From an uncultured Erysipelotrichaceae bacterium (lineage in GTDB: Bacteria; Bacillota_I; Bacilli_A; Erysipelotrichales; Erysipelotrichaceae), in assembly GCA_934699415.1 (NCBI GenBank), contig CAKUWO010000001.1:46481-110480 (forward strand): a DNA stretch of 64,000 nt, given 5' to 3'. Positions 9,219 to 18,232 of the stretch are shown here, in pieces. The position numbers were made by a program, and so were the translations under genes. Within the stretch, counting starts at the first letter, position 1. Each line of letters starts with the position of its first letter. Under the pieces are notes generated by a model. The model saw only the letters and a program-made list of their open reading frames with translations. It was not told where the DNA came from and made no database searches.

Positions 9219-9247
9219 ATTATACTTTTTATTAATTTATATATCCA
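9219..9247 (-). promoter_or_regulatory. Promoter of ecfA1 with -10 box 6 nt before the start codon
   Basis: The minus strand carries TGGATA (9242-9247), 17 nt, TATAAT (9219-9224), six bases and then ATG. The -35 matches TTGACA at four of six positions. The start point would fall on or near the ATG. The rest of the 9213-9357 intergenic stretch is AT-rich, and I see nothing else in it. Confidence 0.6.
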
Positions 9248-9357
9248 CCTTAAAGGATTAAAGCTTATTAGTCATATTATAAAAATCATCAATGCCCACT
9301 CGTATAGCAGATGTTTTATGCTTTATCCTTCAAGTCAACAGTCTAAGAAGACATAAT

Positions 9358-9385
9358 AAAAGTGAACTTTAAATAGTTCACTTTT
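9358..9385 (-). terminator. Terminator after the SH3-domain gene
   Basis: AAAAGTGAACT (9358-9368) and AGTTCACTTTT (9375-9385) are a perfect inverted repeat with a 6-nt loop. It ends the ptsH/pgm-to-SH3 gene series and separates it from the ecf operon. Confidence 0.85.
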
Positions 9386-9387
9386 AT

Positions 9388-10050
9388 TTATTTCTTACTA
9401 GCTAGAGCCTCACCATCTATTTTTAGGCAAAGCCATGCGTTATCAGCAATCTTGCCCCAAGTAGAATTTTCATCATTTTTAATTTCTAAGACATCAACAG
9501 TAGTACCTTCTTCAATTGATTTGCCATTCGCATTAGAAGAATATTTAGCTGGAATAGATTCTACTGGATCATAGCTTAATCCAGGCCCTTTACGTACTTT
9601 AACAGCTGTCTTTAGTACATATTGAACTGTTTCATTAACTGTTGTAGTTGTATTTTGAGTAGGAGCAGGAGTAGTTATTGGTTTTTCGCTAGGAGCTGGT
9701 GTAGGAGTAATAGTTGGTGTAGGAGTAGTAGTTACTGCTGGCTCCTTAGTTGTGGTTGGTTTATCGGTCGGTAGAGTTGATGGTTTAGATTCAGAATCAA
9801 AGATATGCATGATGCCAAGCACAACAAGAGCTACAGCCATAACAATAGCTAAAGTAATTAAAATCATTACTGCTGGCGATAATCGCTTTTCACCTTTATC
9901 ATCTTCTTCAATTGGTTCTTCTTGAAGATGAAAAATTTCTTCTTTCTCTTTTTCTACTTGACGTCTAATTTCTTCTTTTGGCTCATGATATTCTTCTTTA
10001 TCTAAGACAAATGAAGGAATTTGGATATCTTTCTTTTCATTCTCAGACAT
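9388..10050 (-). CDS. Membrane-anchored SH3-domain protein
   Basis: A 220-residue bitopic protein. Residues 1 to about 57 are charged and cytoplasmic. A single membrane helix spans about 58-80 (MILITLAIVMAVALVVLG). Next comes a Thr/Pro-rich linker built of TPTP and PAP repeats (about 90-135), typical of an extended segment crossing the wall. Then follows a C-terminal bacterial SH3 (SH3b) domain with the KVRKGPGLSYDPV motif and a final CLKIDG strand. SH3b domains often bind peptidoglycan stem peptides. The gene begins one base inside the stop of the upstream acidic-protein gene (TAATG), so the two are probably translated together. Function unknown. Confidence 0.75.
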   Translation of the reverse strand: MSENEKKDIQIPSFVLDKEEYHEPKEEIRRQVEKEKEEIFHLQEEPIEEDDKGEKRLSPAVMILITLAIVMAVALVVLGIMHIFDSESKPSTLPTDKPTTTKEPAVTTTPTPTITPTPAPSEKPITTPAPTQNTTTTVNETVQYVLKTAVKVRKGPGLSYDPVESIPAKYSSNANGKSIEEGTTVDVLEIKNDENSTWGKIADNAWLCLKIDGEALASKK

Positions 10051-11225
10051 TATGCTTCCTCTTTCTCAACATCAATACGATAACCTTCATAATAGCCGTC
10101 TAATAGACGAGCACGATTAGCAATTTCAAAGATATTAGTTAAGATACGTCCATCAGTATTGACATAGCATCTAAAGATATCAACAATCATTTGATTTTCA
10201 TCGACATTAACGTTGTAACCATTATTAGAAGCTAATTCAACAAATTGATAAAGATGTTCTAAATCTTTAAAACGTACACGATGTAAGACAATAACTTTCT
10301 TATTAAGTGGATATTCTTCAGCAATGGTTTCTTTTAAATCAAAGACATTTTGAATAAAACCTAAAGAAAGATAAGGATATAATTCATTAATTCGACGATA
10401 AATTTCAGAATATTCATTATCATTATTCATATTTTCAATAATTTCTTCAGGTTTTTCAGGTTTTTCAACTTCTTTATTTTCTAAAGTAGTTTCATTTAAA
10501 TAATCTTCAAGATCATTTACTAAATCATGAACTTCATCTTCTTTATTTTGAATTTCTTGTTTAACTTCTTCAGCTTTTTCGCCTTCTAAAATTTCAGAGA
10601 AGAGATCATCAATTTCTTTAGCTGTTGCTTCATCAGTTCTTTCACTCTGATATAAATCAGCAAATAAATCTTCAACATCCATTAAATCTTCTTGATTACT
10701 TGAATTAACAGCTTTTTCAATTTCTTCAAGATAATCATCAGCCTGTTTAATATCTTCTTTAGCTTTTTCTTTAGTTTCTACTTTTTCTAAAATATCAGCT
10801 AATTCTTTTTGGCTTTCTAAGGTATTATCGAAGAATGAATCTAAATAATTTTCCCAGTTATCAAGATAATTACTATCTTCATTAGCATCTGTTTTAGTTT
10901 CACTAACTAATTCATTTTCAATTTCATCATCTTTTAGTAAGTTTTCAAGTTCTTCCAAAGAAACGATTTCGTCATCACCATTTTCTGTAATATAGTTTTC
11001 AAATGCTTCTTGACCAATATTAACAATCGAAGATACAACTTCCCCAAATTCACCTACTGCTTCTTGTAATTTGAGTCCCATTTCTTTTCTAACTTCATCA
11101 AGGTCTACATCTTCAAGACCTGTTAATGTTTCATTTCCTTCTTCACGATCTTTTTTAGCTTCATCATTTAAATATGATAATGCTGATACAACAAATCCAA
11201 AAAGGACAAGATTCTTAACTTTCAT
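10050..11225 (-). CDS. Highly acidic helical protein with N-terminal hydrophobic segment, function unknown
   Basis: I place the start at the ATG at 11225 because GGAGG sits 7 nt upstream. A longer frame exists but lacks a ribosome site. The 391-residue product opens with a hydrophobic stretch (about 4-18) that may anchor it. A Glu/Asp-rich, mostly helical region of some 270 residues with coiled-coil character follows. It ends with a folded-looking domain of about 110 residues containing LYPYLSLGFI and IVDIFRCYVN. I recognise no family. It overlaps the O-methyltransferase gene by 11 bp and abuts the SH3-protein gene, so the three are co-transcribed. The acidic bulk suggests a scaffold or nucleic-acid mimic, but that is only a guess. 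Confidence 0.6.
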   Translation of the reverse strand: MKVKNLVLFGFVVSALSYLNDEAKKDREEGNETLTGLEDVDLDEVRKEMGLKLQEAVGEFGEVVSSIVNIGQEAFENYITENGDDEIVSLEELENLLKDDEIENELVSETKTDANEDSNYLDNWENYLDSFFDNTLESQKELADILEKVETKEKAKEDIKQADDYLEEIEKAVNSSNQEDLMDVEDLFADLYQSERTDEATAKEIDDLFSEILEGEKAEEVKQEIQNKEDEVHDLVNDLEDYLNETTLENKEVEKPEKPEEIIENMNNDNEYSEIYRRINELYPYLSLGFIQNVFDLKETIAEEYPLNKKVIVLHRVRFKDLEHLYQFVELASNNGYNVNVDENQMIVDIFRCYVNTDGRILTNIFEIANRARLLDGYYEGYRIDVEKEEA

Positions 11226-11805
11226 TATTATCCCTCCTTGTAACAATAAGGATACCATCACCTATTTTATCATAAAATGTGGCTTCATAATTATCCTTAC
11301 ATACAATCTCTTTTCTAAATTCAATAAGCTTCTTAAGTAATCTTTTAGTAGATCTTTGTTTAGTGCAACTTAAATCATAAATCATGTCATGAAAAACCAT
11401 ATCATCAAAGAATAAACATCCATTATCACTTAGGTATTCTTTGAATTTCTCGAATCTTTTCGCATATTGTACTTTACCATCATCAACAATGATTAGATCA
11501 TACTTTTTATCGCTTATATAATCGGCTGTATCCATCTTATGCAAATGGATACGGTCACTAAATCCTGACTTTAAAATATTTTCTTCAGCATACCTTTGCA
11601 TTTCTTCGTTTCTTTCAATGGTATCAATTTCAATCTCTTTAAAATGGGTACAAAGGTTAATCGATGTATAGCCAATAGCTGTTCCAAGTTCTAATATTGT
11701 TTTTACTTTTCTTTCTTCAACAAGCGATAAAAGGAAGGTTTCCCCTCCTTTATCCATTATTGGAACTTGATGCAAAATCGCAAATTCTTCTAATTCTTTA
11801 ATCAT
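11215..11805 (-). CDS. Class I SAM-dependent O-methyltransferase, TrmR-like
   Basis: A 196-residue protein of the O-methyltransferase family 3 type. The SAM-binding motif I is ILELGTAIGYTS, an acidic residue at the end of strand 2 lies in IDTIERN, and the metal/substrate loop is DLIIVDDGK followed by CLFFDDMV. The closest characterised relative I can think of is TrmR (YrrM) of B. subtilis, which methylates 5-hydroxyuridine in tRNA. The short length and DDGK loop fit, but the gene is not in the usual yrr neighbourhood. It overlaps the 3' end of the phosphoglucomutase gene by 4 bp. The methyltransferase call is firm; the tRNA substrate is inferred. Confidence 0.75.
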   Translation of the reverse strand: MIKELEEFAILHQVPIMDKGGETFLLSLVEERKVKTILELGTAIGYTSINLCTHFKEIEIDTIERNEEMQRYAEENILKSGFSDRIHLHKMDTADYISDKKYDLIIVDDGKVQYAKRFEKFKEYLSDNGCLFFDDMVFHDMIYDLSCTKQRSTKRLLKKLIEFRKEIVCKDNYEATFYDKIGDGILIVTRRDNNES

Positions 11806-13478
11806 TTAATTCTTTCTTCAGCAAATTTTTTTAATTCATCAATCTTAGCTAAAGCTTCATCATAAGTATTAGCTTTAGTTGAAAGATAGATCTTACATTT
11901 AGGCTCAGTACCACTTGGTCTGACACATAAATATGAGCCATCTTCTAAGAAATATTTTAAGACATCAGAAATATCATGTCCTAATAAATCAAATGTTTGA
12001 TCATTCTCATAAGCCTTTTGTAACTTATAATCTTCAATTCGCACTACTTTATAGCCACTAATTTCATTGATATCACAAGCTCTTAAATTAGCCATGATTT
12101 CTTTAAGTTTAACAGCACCATCAGCACCTGGCAAAGAGATTGATAATTGTTTATCAGCATATGCACCATCACGTTTAAAAATATCAAATAGGACATCATA
12201 TAAAGTCTTGCCTAATTCACGATAATAAGCACATGCTTCAGCTAACATTAAACATGCTTGAGTTGCATCTTTATCTCTTACAAATGGTGATACTAAAGAG
12301 CCATAAGATTCTTCATAACCAAAGACATAATTATGTTTATGATCGATTTCATTTTTAGCTGCTTGATCACCAATATATTTAAATCCGGTTAAAGTTTTAA
12401 TGCACGTTACACCATAGTTTTTAGCTACTGCTTCACCAATATCAGATGTCACAATAGTATTATACATTGTGGCTTTTTCAGGCATTTTATTAAGTTCTGT
12501 TAAAGATGCAAAGATATATTCCATTAATACTGCACCTGTTTGGTTACCATTTAATAAAATATATTCTCCATTATGTAGTACTCCAACACCCATTCGATCC
12601 CCATCTGGATCTGTTACTAATAATAATTCAGCTTTATTATCTTTAGCTGTTTTAAGTACTCCCTCATATGCGGCTAAGACTTCAGGATTTGGAGATTTAG
12701 TATGTGAGAAAGCAGGATCTGGTTTAAATTGATCTTCTACTACTGCAACTTTATAACCAGCTCTTTTTAAGGTCTCAGTTACTGGAATTGCAGATGCACC
12801 CTCTTCTGGTGAAAAGGCAATTATAAAATCTTTTTTAGTTTCTCTTAATTGAATACCTAATACTTTTTCATAATAGGCTTCGTCTACTTCTTTATTGATA
12901 ATATGAATATATTCATTATCCAAAGTAGCAGTTGGAGCTAAAGCTAAAATATCAGGAATGGTATCAATTTTAGCAATTACTTCTGCTGCTAATGGCGGAA
13001 TCAATTGACAGCCATTCTGGTCATATAATTTATAACCATTATATTCTTTAGGATTATGACTAGCGGTAATCATAATACCAGCATCACAATTTAAATAACG
13101 AACAGTAAATGATAATTCTGGTGTCGGTCTTAAAGAGTCAAAGACATAAGCATGAATCTTAAAAGAAGCTAAAACTCTAGCTGAATCATAAGCAAATTCT
13201 TTAGAGTTATAACGATTATCATAAGCAATAGCTACTTTATCTTGGCCTCTTTCATTAAGAAGCATAGCTAAACCAAAAGTAGCTTTACGAACAGTATGAA
13301 TATTTAAACGATTAGTACCAGCACCCATTAAACCACGCATACCAGCTGTTTCAAAACGAACATCGGTATAGAAAGCATCTTCAATCTGTTTTTCATCCAT
13401 CTTTAATAATTCTTTTTTTAATTGAGGATCTAAATTAGGATGATTAAGCCATAATTCATATTTTTCTTTAGTATTCAT
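11802..13478 (-). CDS. pgcA: Alpha-phosphoglucomutase/phosphomannomutase
   Basis: A 558-residue enzyme interconverting glucose-1-phosphate and glucose-6-phosphate, which feeds glycolipid, teichoic acid or capsule precursors. The phosphoserine loop is TASHNP (Ser140), the metal loop is TDPDGDR near 290, the sugar-binding loop is GYEES and the phosphate-binding loop is RPSGTEP at the C-terminus. The start is at 13478, where AGGAAGG precedes the ATG. A longer frame through ptsH is a shadow. A terminator hairpin separates it from ptsH, so it is transcribed by readthrough or from a weak promoter I cannot point to. Confidence 0.95.
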   Translation of the reverse strand: MNTKEKYELWLNHPNLDPQLKKELLKMDEKQIEDAFYTDVRFETAGMRGLMGAGTNRLNIHTVRKATFGLAMLLNERGQDKVAIAYDNRYNSKEFAYDSARVLASFKIHAYVFDSLRPTPELSFTVRYLNCDAGIMITASHNPKEYNGYKLYDQNGCQLIPPLAAEVIAKIDTIPDILALAPTATLDNEYIHIINKEVDEAYYEKVLGIQLRETKKDFIIAFSPEEGASAIPVTETLKRAGYKVAVVEDQFKPDPAFSHTKSPNPEVLAAYEGVLKTAKDNKAELLLVTDPDGDRMGVGVLHNGEYILLNGNQTGAVLMEYIFASLTELNKMPEKATMYNTIVTSDIGEAVAKNYGVTCIKTLTGFKYIGDQAAKNEIDHKHNYVFGYEESYGSLVSPFVRDKDATQACLMLAEACAYYRELGKTLYDVLFDIFKRDGAYADKQLSISLPGADGAVKLKEIMANLRACDINEISGYKVVRIEDYKLQKAYENDQTFDLLGHDISDVLKYFLEDGSYLCVRPSGTEPKCKIYLSTKANTYDEALAKIDELKKFAEERIK

Positions 13479-13493
13479 AATTACCTTCCTATG

Positions 13494-13517
13494 AAAAAAG
13501 AGAGATTTCTCTCTTTT
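13494..13517 (-). terminator. Terminator between ptsH and pgcA
   Basis: AAAAGAGAGA (13496-13505) and TCTCTCTTTT (13508-13517) pair perfectly, with a T6 run on the minus strand after the stem. It starts one base beyond the ptsH stop and ends just before the ribosome site of pgcA. Confidence 0.8.
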
Positions 13518-13518
13518 A

Positions 13519-13785
13519 TTATGCAATAACATTTTGAGCACGTAAAATCGTACAGATCGCATCGATTGCACTTTCTTCGTCCTCACCATCACATGTGATT
13601 GTAACAGTAGATTGGGTTGGGATACCAAGAGACATTACACCCATAATAGATTTCATATTAACTGTACGATCTACATAACTGATGCTGACATTAGATTTGA
13701 ATTTACATGCTGCATTTACAGCAATCGTAGCTGGGCGTGCATGTAGCCCAACTGGATCTACTACTTTCGCATTAACCTCTTTCAT
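13519..13785 (-). CDS. ptsH: Phosphocarrier protein HPr
   Basis: An 88-residue HPr of the sugar phosphotransferase system. The catalytic His15 lies in GLHARPA (13-19), and the regulatory Ser46 in NMKSIMG (43-49), so the protein can carry both PTS phosphate and HprK-dependent Ser-P. Length and C-terminus are normal. It has its own promoter (13807-13835), a GGGAGG ribosome site and a terminator, and no ptsI follows. An HPr gene separated from ptsI is common in this group. Confidence 0.97.
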   Translation of the reverse strand: MKEVNAKVVDPVGLHARPATIAVNAACKFKSNVSISYVDRTVNMKSIMGVMSLGIPTQSTVTITCDGEDEESAIDAICTILRAQNVIA

Positions 13786-13806
13786 AATGCCCTCCCATTC
13801 TTTTAT

Positions 13807-13835
13807 ATTCTACAAATAGCTATCTTCTTTTTCAA
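13807..13835 (-). promoter_or_regulatory. Promoter of ptsH
   Basis: The minus strand reads TTGAAA (13830-13835), a 17-nt spacer and TAGAAT (13807-13812) with TG before the -10. The leader to the ATG at 13785 is about 15-20 nt and contains GGGAGG. This is one of the clearest sigma-70-type promoters here. Confidence 0.75.
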
Positions 13836-13850
13836 TATCGTAAGCTATTT
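13812..13850 (-). terminator. Weak stem-loop after rlmH
   Basis: AAATAGCT (about 13814-13821) and AGCTATTT (about 13843-13850) form an 8-bp stem. The right arm overlaps the last codons and stop region of rlmH and the stem overlaps the ptsH -35. The T tract is poor, so termination may be partial. Confidence 0.4.
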
Positions 13851-14309
13851 ATGATAGGTCTCATGGTGATTTATTTTCATGGCACGATAGATTTGTTCAC
13901 ATACCAAAAGTCTAGTCATAGTGTGTAAGAATGTTAAAGAAGATAATTTCCAACGGTAATTAGCTCGTTTAATAACTTCCTTTGATAGGCCTAAAGATCC
14001 ACCAATTACAAAAGTAATCTTAGGATAATGGTCAATAACATGTTGAAGCTTCAAAGAAAAAGCAATTGAATCCATTTCTTCACCAGCTAAATCAAGAAGA
14101 ATAACATATTCATCATCTTTGATTGTCGCTAAAAGTCTTTCACCTTCTTTATCTTTAATTGCTTCACTAGAATTATTAGCTACAATTGCTTCATCTTTTA
14201 CTTCATCAATCTTAAAAGATGTATAACCATTAATTCTTTTAGTATATTCATCAATTAATTCTTTTAAAGCTTTATCTTTAATCTTACCAACTGTTAATAA
14301 ACGAATCAT
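13845..14309 (-). CDS. rlmH: 23S rRNA pseudouridine(1915) N3-methyltransferase
   Basis: A 154-residue SPOUT-class methyltransferase that methylates Psi1915 in helix 69 of 23S rRNA on assembled 70S ribosomes. The trefoil-knot motif FVIGGSLGLS and the conserved C-terminal tail EQIYRAMKI...YHK are present. Length is exact for the family. It lies 9 bp after the S1C protease gene. The same protease-rlmH order occurs in B. subtilis (htrC-rlmH), supporting both calls. Confidence 0.97.
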   Translation of the reverse strand: MIRLLTVGKIKDKALKELIDEYTKRINGYTSFKIDEVKDEAIVANNSSEAIKDKEGERLLATIKDDEYVILLDLAGEEMDSIAFSLKLQHVIDHYPKITFVIGGSLGLSKEVIKRANYRWKLSSLTFLHTMTRLLVCEQIYRAMKINHHETYHK

Positions 14310-14318
14310 AGCTTACCT

Positions 14319-15353
14319 CTAATTAACTTCAAGTGTTAAATCAAGATGTTTGCCATCTCTTAAAACTTCAAAACGATAATATTCTATTTTCTCATAAGCT
14401 AAAGATAAATAATCATCAAGTTCTTCAATTTTAATACCATTAACACTTAACAAGATATCACCCTTTTTAAGTTTAGCTAAATCAGCAATCGAATTATCTT
14501 TAATATCATTGATATATAAACCATAATGTAAATCTAAAGGTATATCTAATGCTGCTCTTTCATAGCTTCTTAAATCAGTAATAAAGTCAGCTTTAAGGCC
14601 AATAAGAGTATGATTAAAGCTCTTTGAAGCTATAAGAGTATCAGCACATATCTTTATTTCATTAGATGTTAAAGCGAAACATAATGAATTTTCATTGCGA
14701 TTTTGAAAGCTTACCATACCAACTAATTCGCCAGCCATATTAAATAATGGTCCACCAGAATATCCTGGTAATAAAGATGTTGATAATTGAATAAGTGATT
14801 GATAATAAGAGAAATTATTATCATCAAAAGTAATATGATTGTTGATTGTTCTTAAAGGTGAGGAAACTAAAGCTAATGATACTGAATTAGCATATTCAAG
14901 CGATAAAGGCGAACCATATGCTAATAAGAATTCACCCTTATCAAGTAAAGAAGCATCACCAAATGGTATTGGATTTATTTCAAATGGTAATTCTGTTTCA
15001 AGAATAGCTAAATCAGTAAAAGGATCATAACTATATAAATCAGCATTAACTTTATATCCTGAGTCAAATACTAAAGTATTATTATCGCCTATCGCATGAT
15101 AGGAGGTAATAAAGTAAGATTTATTATTGTCTTTACGATAAAAGAAGGCACTAGCTATATTACCATCGTTAAGTAAAGTTGCAACCGAACCATCTCTTTC
15201 TTTACAAATCTTGGTTAAATCAGTTGATATACCAACTATTTCTTGTTCAATGACCGTTTTCTTTTCTTGAGGAAGTGTTTTTTCTAAAGTTAGAATAAAT
15301 AGCCAAACAAAGACAATTATTAAAAATAAATATATAAGTTTATTATTCTTCAT
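14319..15353 (-). CDS. Membrane-anchored S1C trypsin-like protease with PDZ domain (HtrA/DegP-like)
   Basis: A 344-residue serine protease facing the outside of the membrane, probably for quality control of exported proteins. An uncleaved signal anchor spans about 6-23. The catalytic triad reads His86 (TSYHAI), Asp114 (TDLAIL) and Ser199 (GYSGGPLF). The usual GNSGG has Tyr in place of Asn. A single PDZ-like domain fills about 255-344 with the LKKGDILLSVNG motif. It starts one base inside the end of the M23 peptidase gene (TAATG-type overlap). It differs from classical HtrA in the altered motif and a short linker. Confidence 0.9.
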   Translation of the reverse strand: MKNNKLIYLFLIIVFVWLFILTLEKTLPQEKKTVIEQEIVGISTDLTKICKERDGSVATLLNDGNIASAFFYRKDNNKSYFITSYHAIGDNNTLVFDSGYKVNADLYSYDPFTDLAILETELPFEINPIPFGDASLLDKGEFLLAYGSPLSLEYANSVSLALVSSPLRTINNHITFDDNNFSYYQSLIQLSTSLLPGYSGGPLFNMAGELVGMVSFQNRNENSLCFALTSNEIKICADTLIASKSFNHTLIGLKADFITDLRSYERAALDIPLDLHYGLYINDIKDNSIADLAKLKKGDILLSVNGIKIEELDDYLSLAYEKIEYYRFEVLRDGKHLDLTLEVN

Positions 15354-16882
15354 TATCCTGCTCCAATAGAATCACAATCCATAAAGTCACAAACATTAAG
15401 ACGATTATTATTTTCATCCCTAATTTCCCAATGGACGTGAGGTCCAGTAGCTAAACCAGTACGACCGATCTGGCCAATAATCTGTCCTCTTTCAACCGTT
15501 TCACCAACTTCAACAAATGCCGGAACATTAAAATGACCATAATAAGACTTTAAACCATTGTTATGATTAATAATAACCCAGTTACCACCGATACCATCAT
15601 AACCAACCATCTCAACTGTTCCATTATCAGTTGCATGAGCTGGGCCATAACGCTCATACATATTTTGGATATCGGTACCTAAATGTCCATAATAGCAGAA
15701 CATACGACAAGTAATAATAGGGTTATCAACAGGCCACACAAAGTTACCAGTACCAACATTAGGAATTGGTTTAGTACCTACTCTAATTACTGCACGAGCT
15801 GGTTTTTCAACAACATTCTCTGATAAGATAACTTCTTTTGGTTGCAAGACACCATTAAGCCATGTTTCTTCATGTAAGACATTCTTATAACCATTAACTT
15901 CTTCACTTACTACTTCTTTTTGGTTGGCATACATATTAGGATCTTCAATATATTCAGGAGCATCTGGATAAATAATTTCTTTAGATAAACGCTCCTTAGT
16001 TACTGATACCGTAATAGGTGATTGATAGTAAGTAATATTAAGTTGCATTCCTTCAGCTAATACCTGGTCTACTGATAATAGAACATCTGGATTAATTAAA
16101 AGCAACTGCTTAGGGCTCATATCGTTATATAAGTTACCAACACCTTGCAAGGTATCGCCAGCTTTAACGGTATAATATTGCAAACTAGGATTTTTACCAT
16201 AGCAGAGATATTTATAGATGTCTTGTTGATTTAAAAGAATCTTATCAGCGCCAACAATTGCTTCAGAACTATTTATCTTTTCTAAGATTTTAACTTTTGT
16301 CTCAATTGATCCATAATTGGCTATTTCTGGTGCTTCTTCACTTCTTTTAAAACGATTATAAGCTTCTTCACTTAAGAAATTCTTTAAGAATAAATCTTGA
16401 GCTGCATGATAATCGTCAATATTTTTAACATAGATAACATCATATACACCTTCATTTGTTGAGAATTCAATAGAAGTGGCTTTAACTCCTAAGTGGTCAT
16501 CTTTTAAAAGATACTCAATAATCTTATCATCGATATTTTCTACATTATAATAAACATCTTCTTTAACAATTCTTAATCCTTGGCCAAGACCTAAAGAGGT
16601 ATTAGGAAAGTTTGATTCGTAACGTGAATGATATTCTTCATCAATTTTTTGATTAATATAATTATAATCAGTAATAACAGCTACTAAACTTGTACCATCA
16701 TATAATTTATATACTTCATATGCTTCATTGGTATATGAAAGAATACGCTGCTTTAAAAGCGCATTTTCATTAGCAAAAATAGTATTTACTTCATATTGCT
16801 TAGCTGGATTAATATATATGCTGCCATAAGATAGCAATATAGCTAATGCTAAAGCAATACTTAGAAAAAGATATTTCTTCAT
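15353..16882 (-). CDS. LysM/G5/M23 peptidoglycan endopeptidase
   Basis: A 509-residue envelope enzyme. Domains in order: N-terminal membrane anchor (5-22), a region of about 200 residues I do not recognise, a LysM repeat (237-283, YYTVKAGDTLQ), a G5 domain (about 293-370, ending RVGTK) and an M23 LytM-type metallopeptidase (385-500). The zinc ligands H400-xxx-D404 and H482-x-H484 are all present, so it should be catalytically active and cut peptidoglycan cross-links. It begins at the stop codon of dnaB and precedes the S1C protease. The group forms an envelope-maintenance pair at the end of the gdpP-rplI-dnaB unit. Confidence 0.92.
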   Translation of the reverse strand: MKKYLFLSIALALAILLSYGSIYINPAKQYEVNTIFANENALLKQRILSYTNEAYEVYKLYDGTSLVAVITDYNYINQKIDEEYHSRYESNFPNTSLGLGQGLRIVKEDVYYNVENIDDKIIEYLLKDDHLGVKATSIEFSTNEGVYDVIYVKNIDDYHAAQDLFLKNFLSEEAYNRFKRSEEAPEIANYGSIETKVKILEKINSSEAIVGADKILLNQQDIYKYLCYGKNPSLQYYTVKAGDTLQGVGNLYNDMSPKQLLLINPDVLLSVDQVLAEGMQLNITYYQSPITVSVTKERLSKEIIYPDAPEYIEDPNMYANQKEVVSEEVNGYKNVLHEETWLNGVLQPKEVILSENVVEKPARAVIRVGTKPIPNVGTGNFVWPVDNPIITCRMFCYYGHLGTDIQNMYERYGPAHATDNGTVEMVGYDGIGGNWVIINHNNGLKSYYGHFNVPAFVEVGETVERGQIIGQIGRTGLATGPHVHWEIRDENNNRLNVCDFMDCDSIGAG

Positions 16883-18231
16883 TAATGAAACTCCATATTA
16901 TTTTTGATACCATAGAAAGCTGAAACATCCTTTTCAAAAGCAAGCCGAACAACACCAGTTGGGCCGTTACGATGTTTAGCTAAAGATAATTCAACATCTT
17001 CTCTAGTTGAAGGATTTTCTTCATCTTTCTTATTGTTGTAATAAGCTTCACGATAAATAAACATAATTAAGTCGGCATCTTGTTCAAGGGCACCAGATTC
17101 ACGAAGATCTGAAAGCATTGGACGCTTATCTTCTCTTTTTTCAACATTACGTGATAATTGCGATAAAGCAATAACTGGTACTTCAAGTTCTCTTGCTAAA
17201 GCTTTAAGCTTACGTGAAATTTCTGATACTTCTTGTTGTCTTGAATCACTATTACCACTAGCAGTAATTAATTGAATATAGTCAATAACAACTAAAGATA
17301 AAGCATGTTCACTTTTTAATTTACGACATTTCGCAAACATTTCAGCTACTTTAATGCCTGGGGAATCATCTAAGAATAACTTTTGTTTACGTAATTCTTG
17401 AACACTTTGGTTAACTGCTGACCAATCACTATCATCTAATTTACCTGTACGTAACTTTTGCATCGGTACTTTACTTTTAGCTGAAAGCATTCTAAGTGTT
17501 AACTGATCCGCTGGCATTTCAAGAGAGAAGATAGCTACTGCACCTGGTGAAATAGATGCTGCATTCATCGCGAAATTTAAAGCGAGAGCTGTTTTACCCA
17601 TTGATGGACGAGCAGCTAAGATAATGAAATCACCTTTTTGAAAGCCTGTTGTCATACGATCCAAATCTGTATAAAGCGTTCTTAAACCAGTAATTGTATC
17701 TCCAGCATCTTGAATCTTTTGGATCTTAGCAACATTTTCCGCAAATAATTCAGCACCTGTTTTAAAATCACTGACCATGCGGGATCTAGTGATTCCTAAA
17801 ATTGATTTTTCAGCTTCATCTAATAAATCTTCAATACTAGTTGATGGATGATAACTCTCTTCACCAATTTTAGAAGTTGCTTCAATCAATTGACGAGCAA
17901 TTGTTTTTTCACGCAAAATGCGAATATATTCTTCTGTATTAACACGTGATATCGTTGCACTTGTTAAATGAAGAATATAGTCCATTCCTCCAACCTTATC
18001 GAAGAAATCCAAACTCTTTAAACGGTTGACCAAAGACACCGTATCAATTTTTTCTTTTCTTTCATACATTGAATACATGATTGAAAAGATACGACGGTGT
18101 TTATCTAAATAGAAGTCATTAGAATTAAGCCCCTGCTCAACACATTGTTGCATGGCTTCTTCATAAAGCAGAATATTACCTAAAAGCGATTCTTCTGCTT
18201 CAAGGCTATAAGGAAGGGTTCTATCACTCAT
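16882..18231 (-). CDS. dnaB: Replicative DNA helicase
   Basis: A 449-residue DnaB-family hexameric helicase (called DnaC in B. subtilis). The N-terminal primase-interaction domain fills about 1-105. The RecA-like motor follows with Walker A ARPSMGKTA (207-215), Walker B LVVIDYIQL and the arginine-finger region KHRNGPTG. No intein is present. The gene lies 1 bp from rplI with a CGAGG ribosome site. The order gdpP-rplI-dnaB is conserved across Bacilli. Confidence 0.98.
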   Translation of the reverse strand: MSDRTLPYSLEAEESLLGNILLYEEAMQQCVEQGLNSNDFYLDKHRRIFSIMYSMYERKEKIDTVSLVNRLKSLDFFDKVGGMDYILHLTSATISRVNTEEYIRILREKTIARQLIEATSKIGEESYHPSTSIEDLLDEAEKSILGITRSRMVSDFKTGAELFAENVAKIQKIQDAGDTITGLRTLYTDLDRMTTGFQKGDFIILAARPSMGKTALALNFAMNAASISPGAVAIFSLEMPADQLTLRMLSAKSKVPMQKLRTGKLDDSDWSAVNQSVQELRKQKLFLDDSPGIKVAEMFAKCRKLKSEHALSLVVIDYIQLITASGNSDSRQQEVSEISRKLKALARELEVPVIALSQLSRNVEKREDKRPMLSDLRESGALEQDADLIMFIYREAYYNNKKDEENPSTREDVELSLAKHRNGPTGVVRLAFEKDVSAFYGIKNNMEFH

Positions 18232-18232
18232 A

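Noticed and set aside
9213..9236. Possible ATT start for ecfA1 using AAGGTGG at 9245-9251
   Set aside because: ATT starts are very rare and the extension has no family counterpart; the spacing may be chance.
9650..9790. Repeats in the SH3-protein gene
   Set aside because: They encode a Thr/Pro linker; no evidence of a mobile or CRISPR repeat.
13479..13628. N-terminal extension of phosphoglucomutase by 50 codons
   Set aside because: It overlaps ptsH and its terminator in another frame; the ATG at 13478 has a ribosome site and gives the family length.
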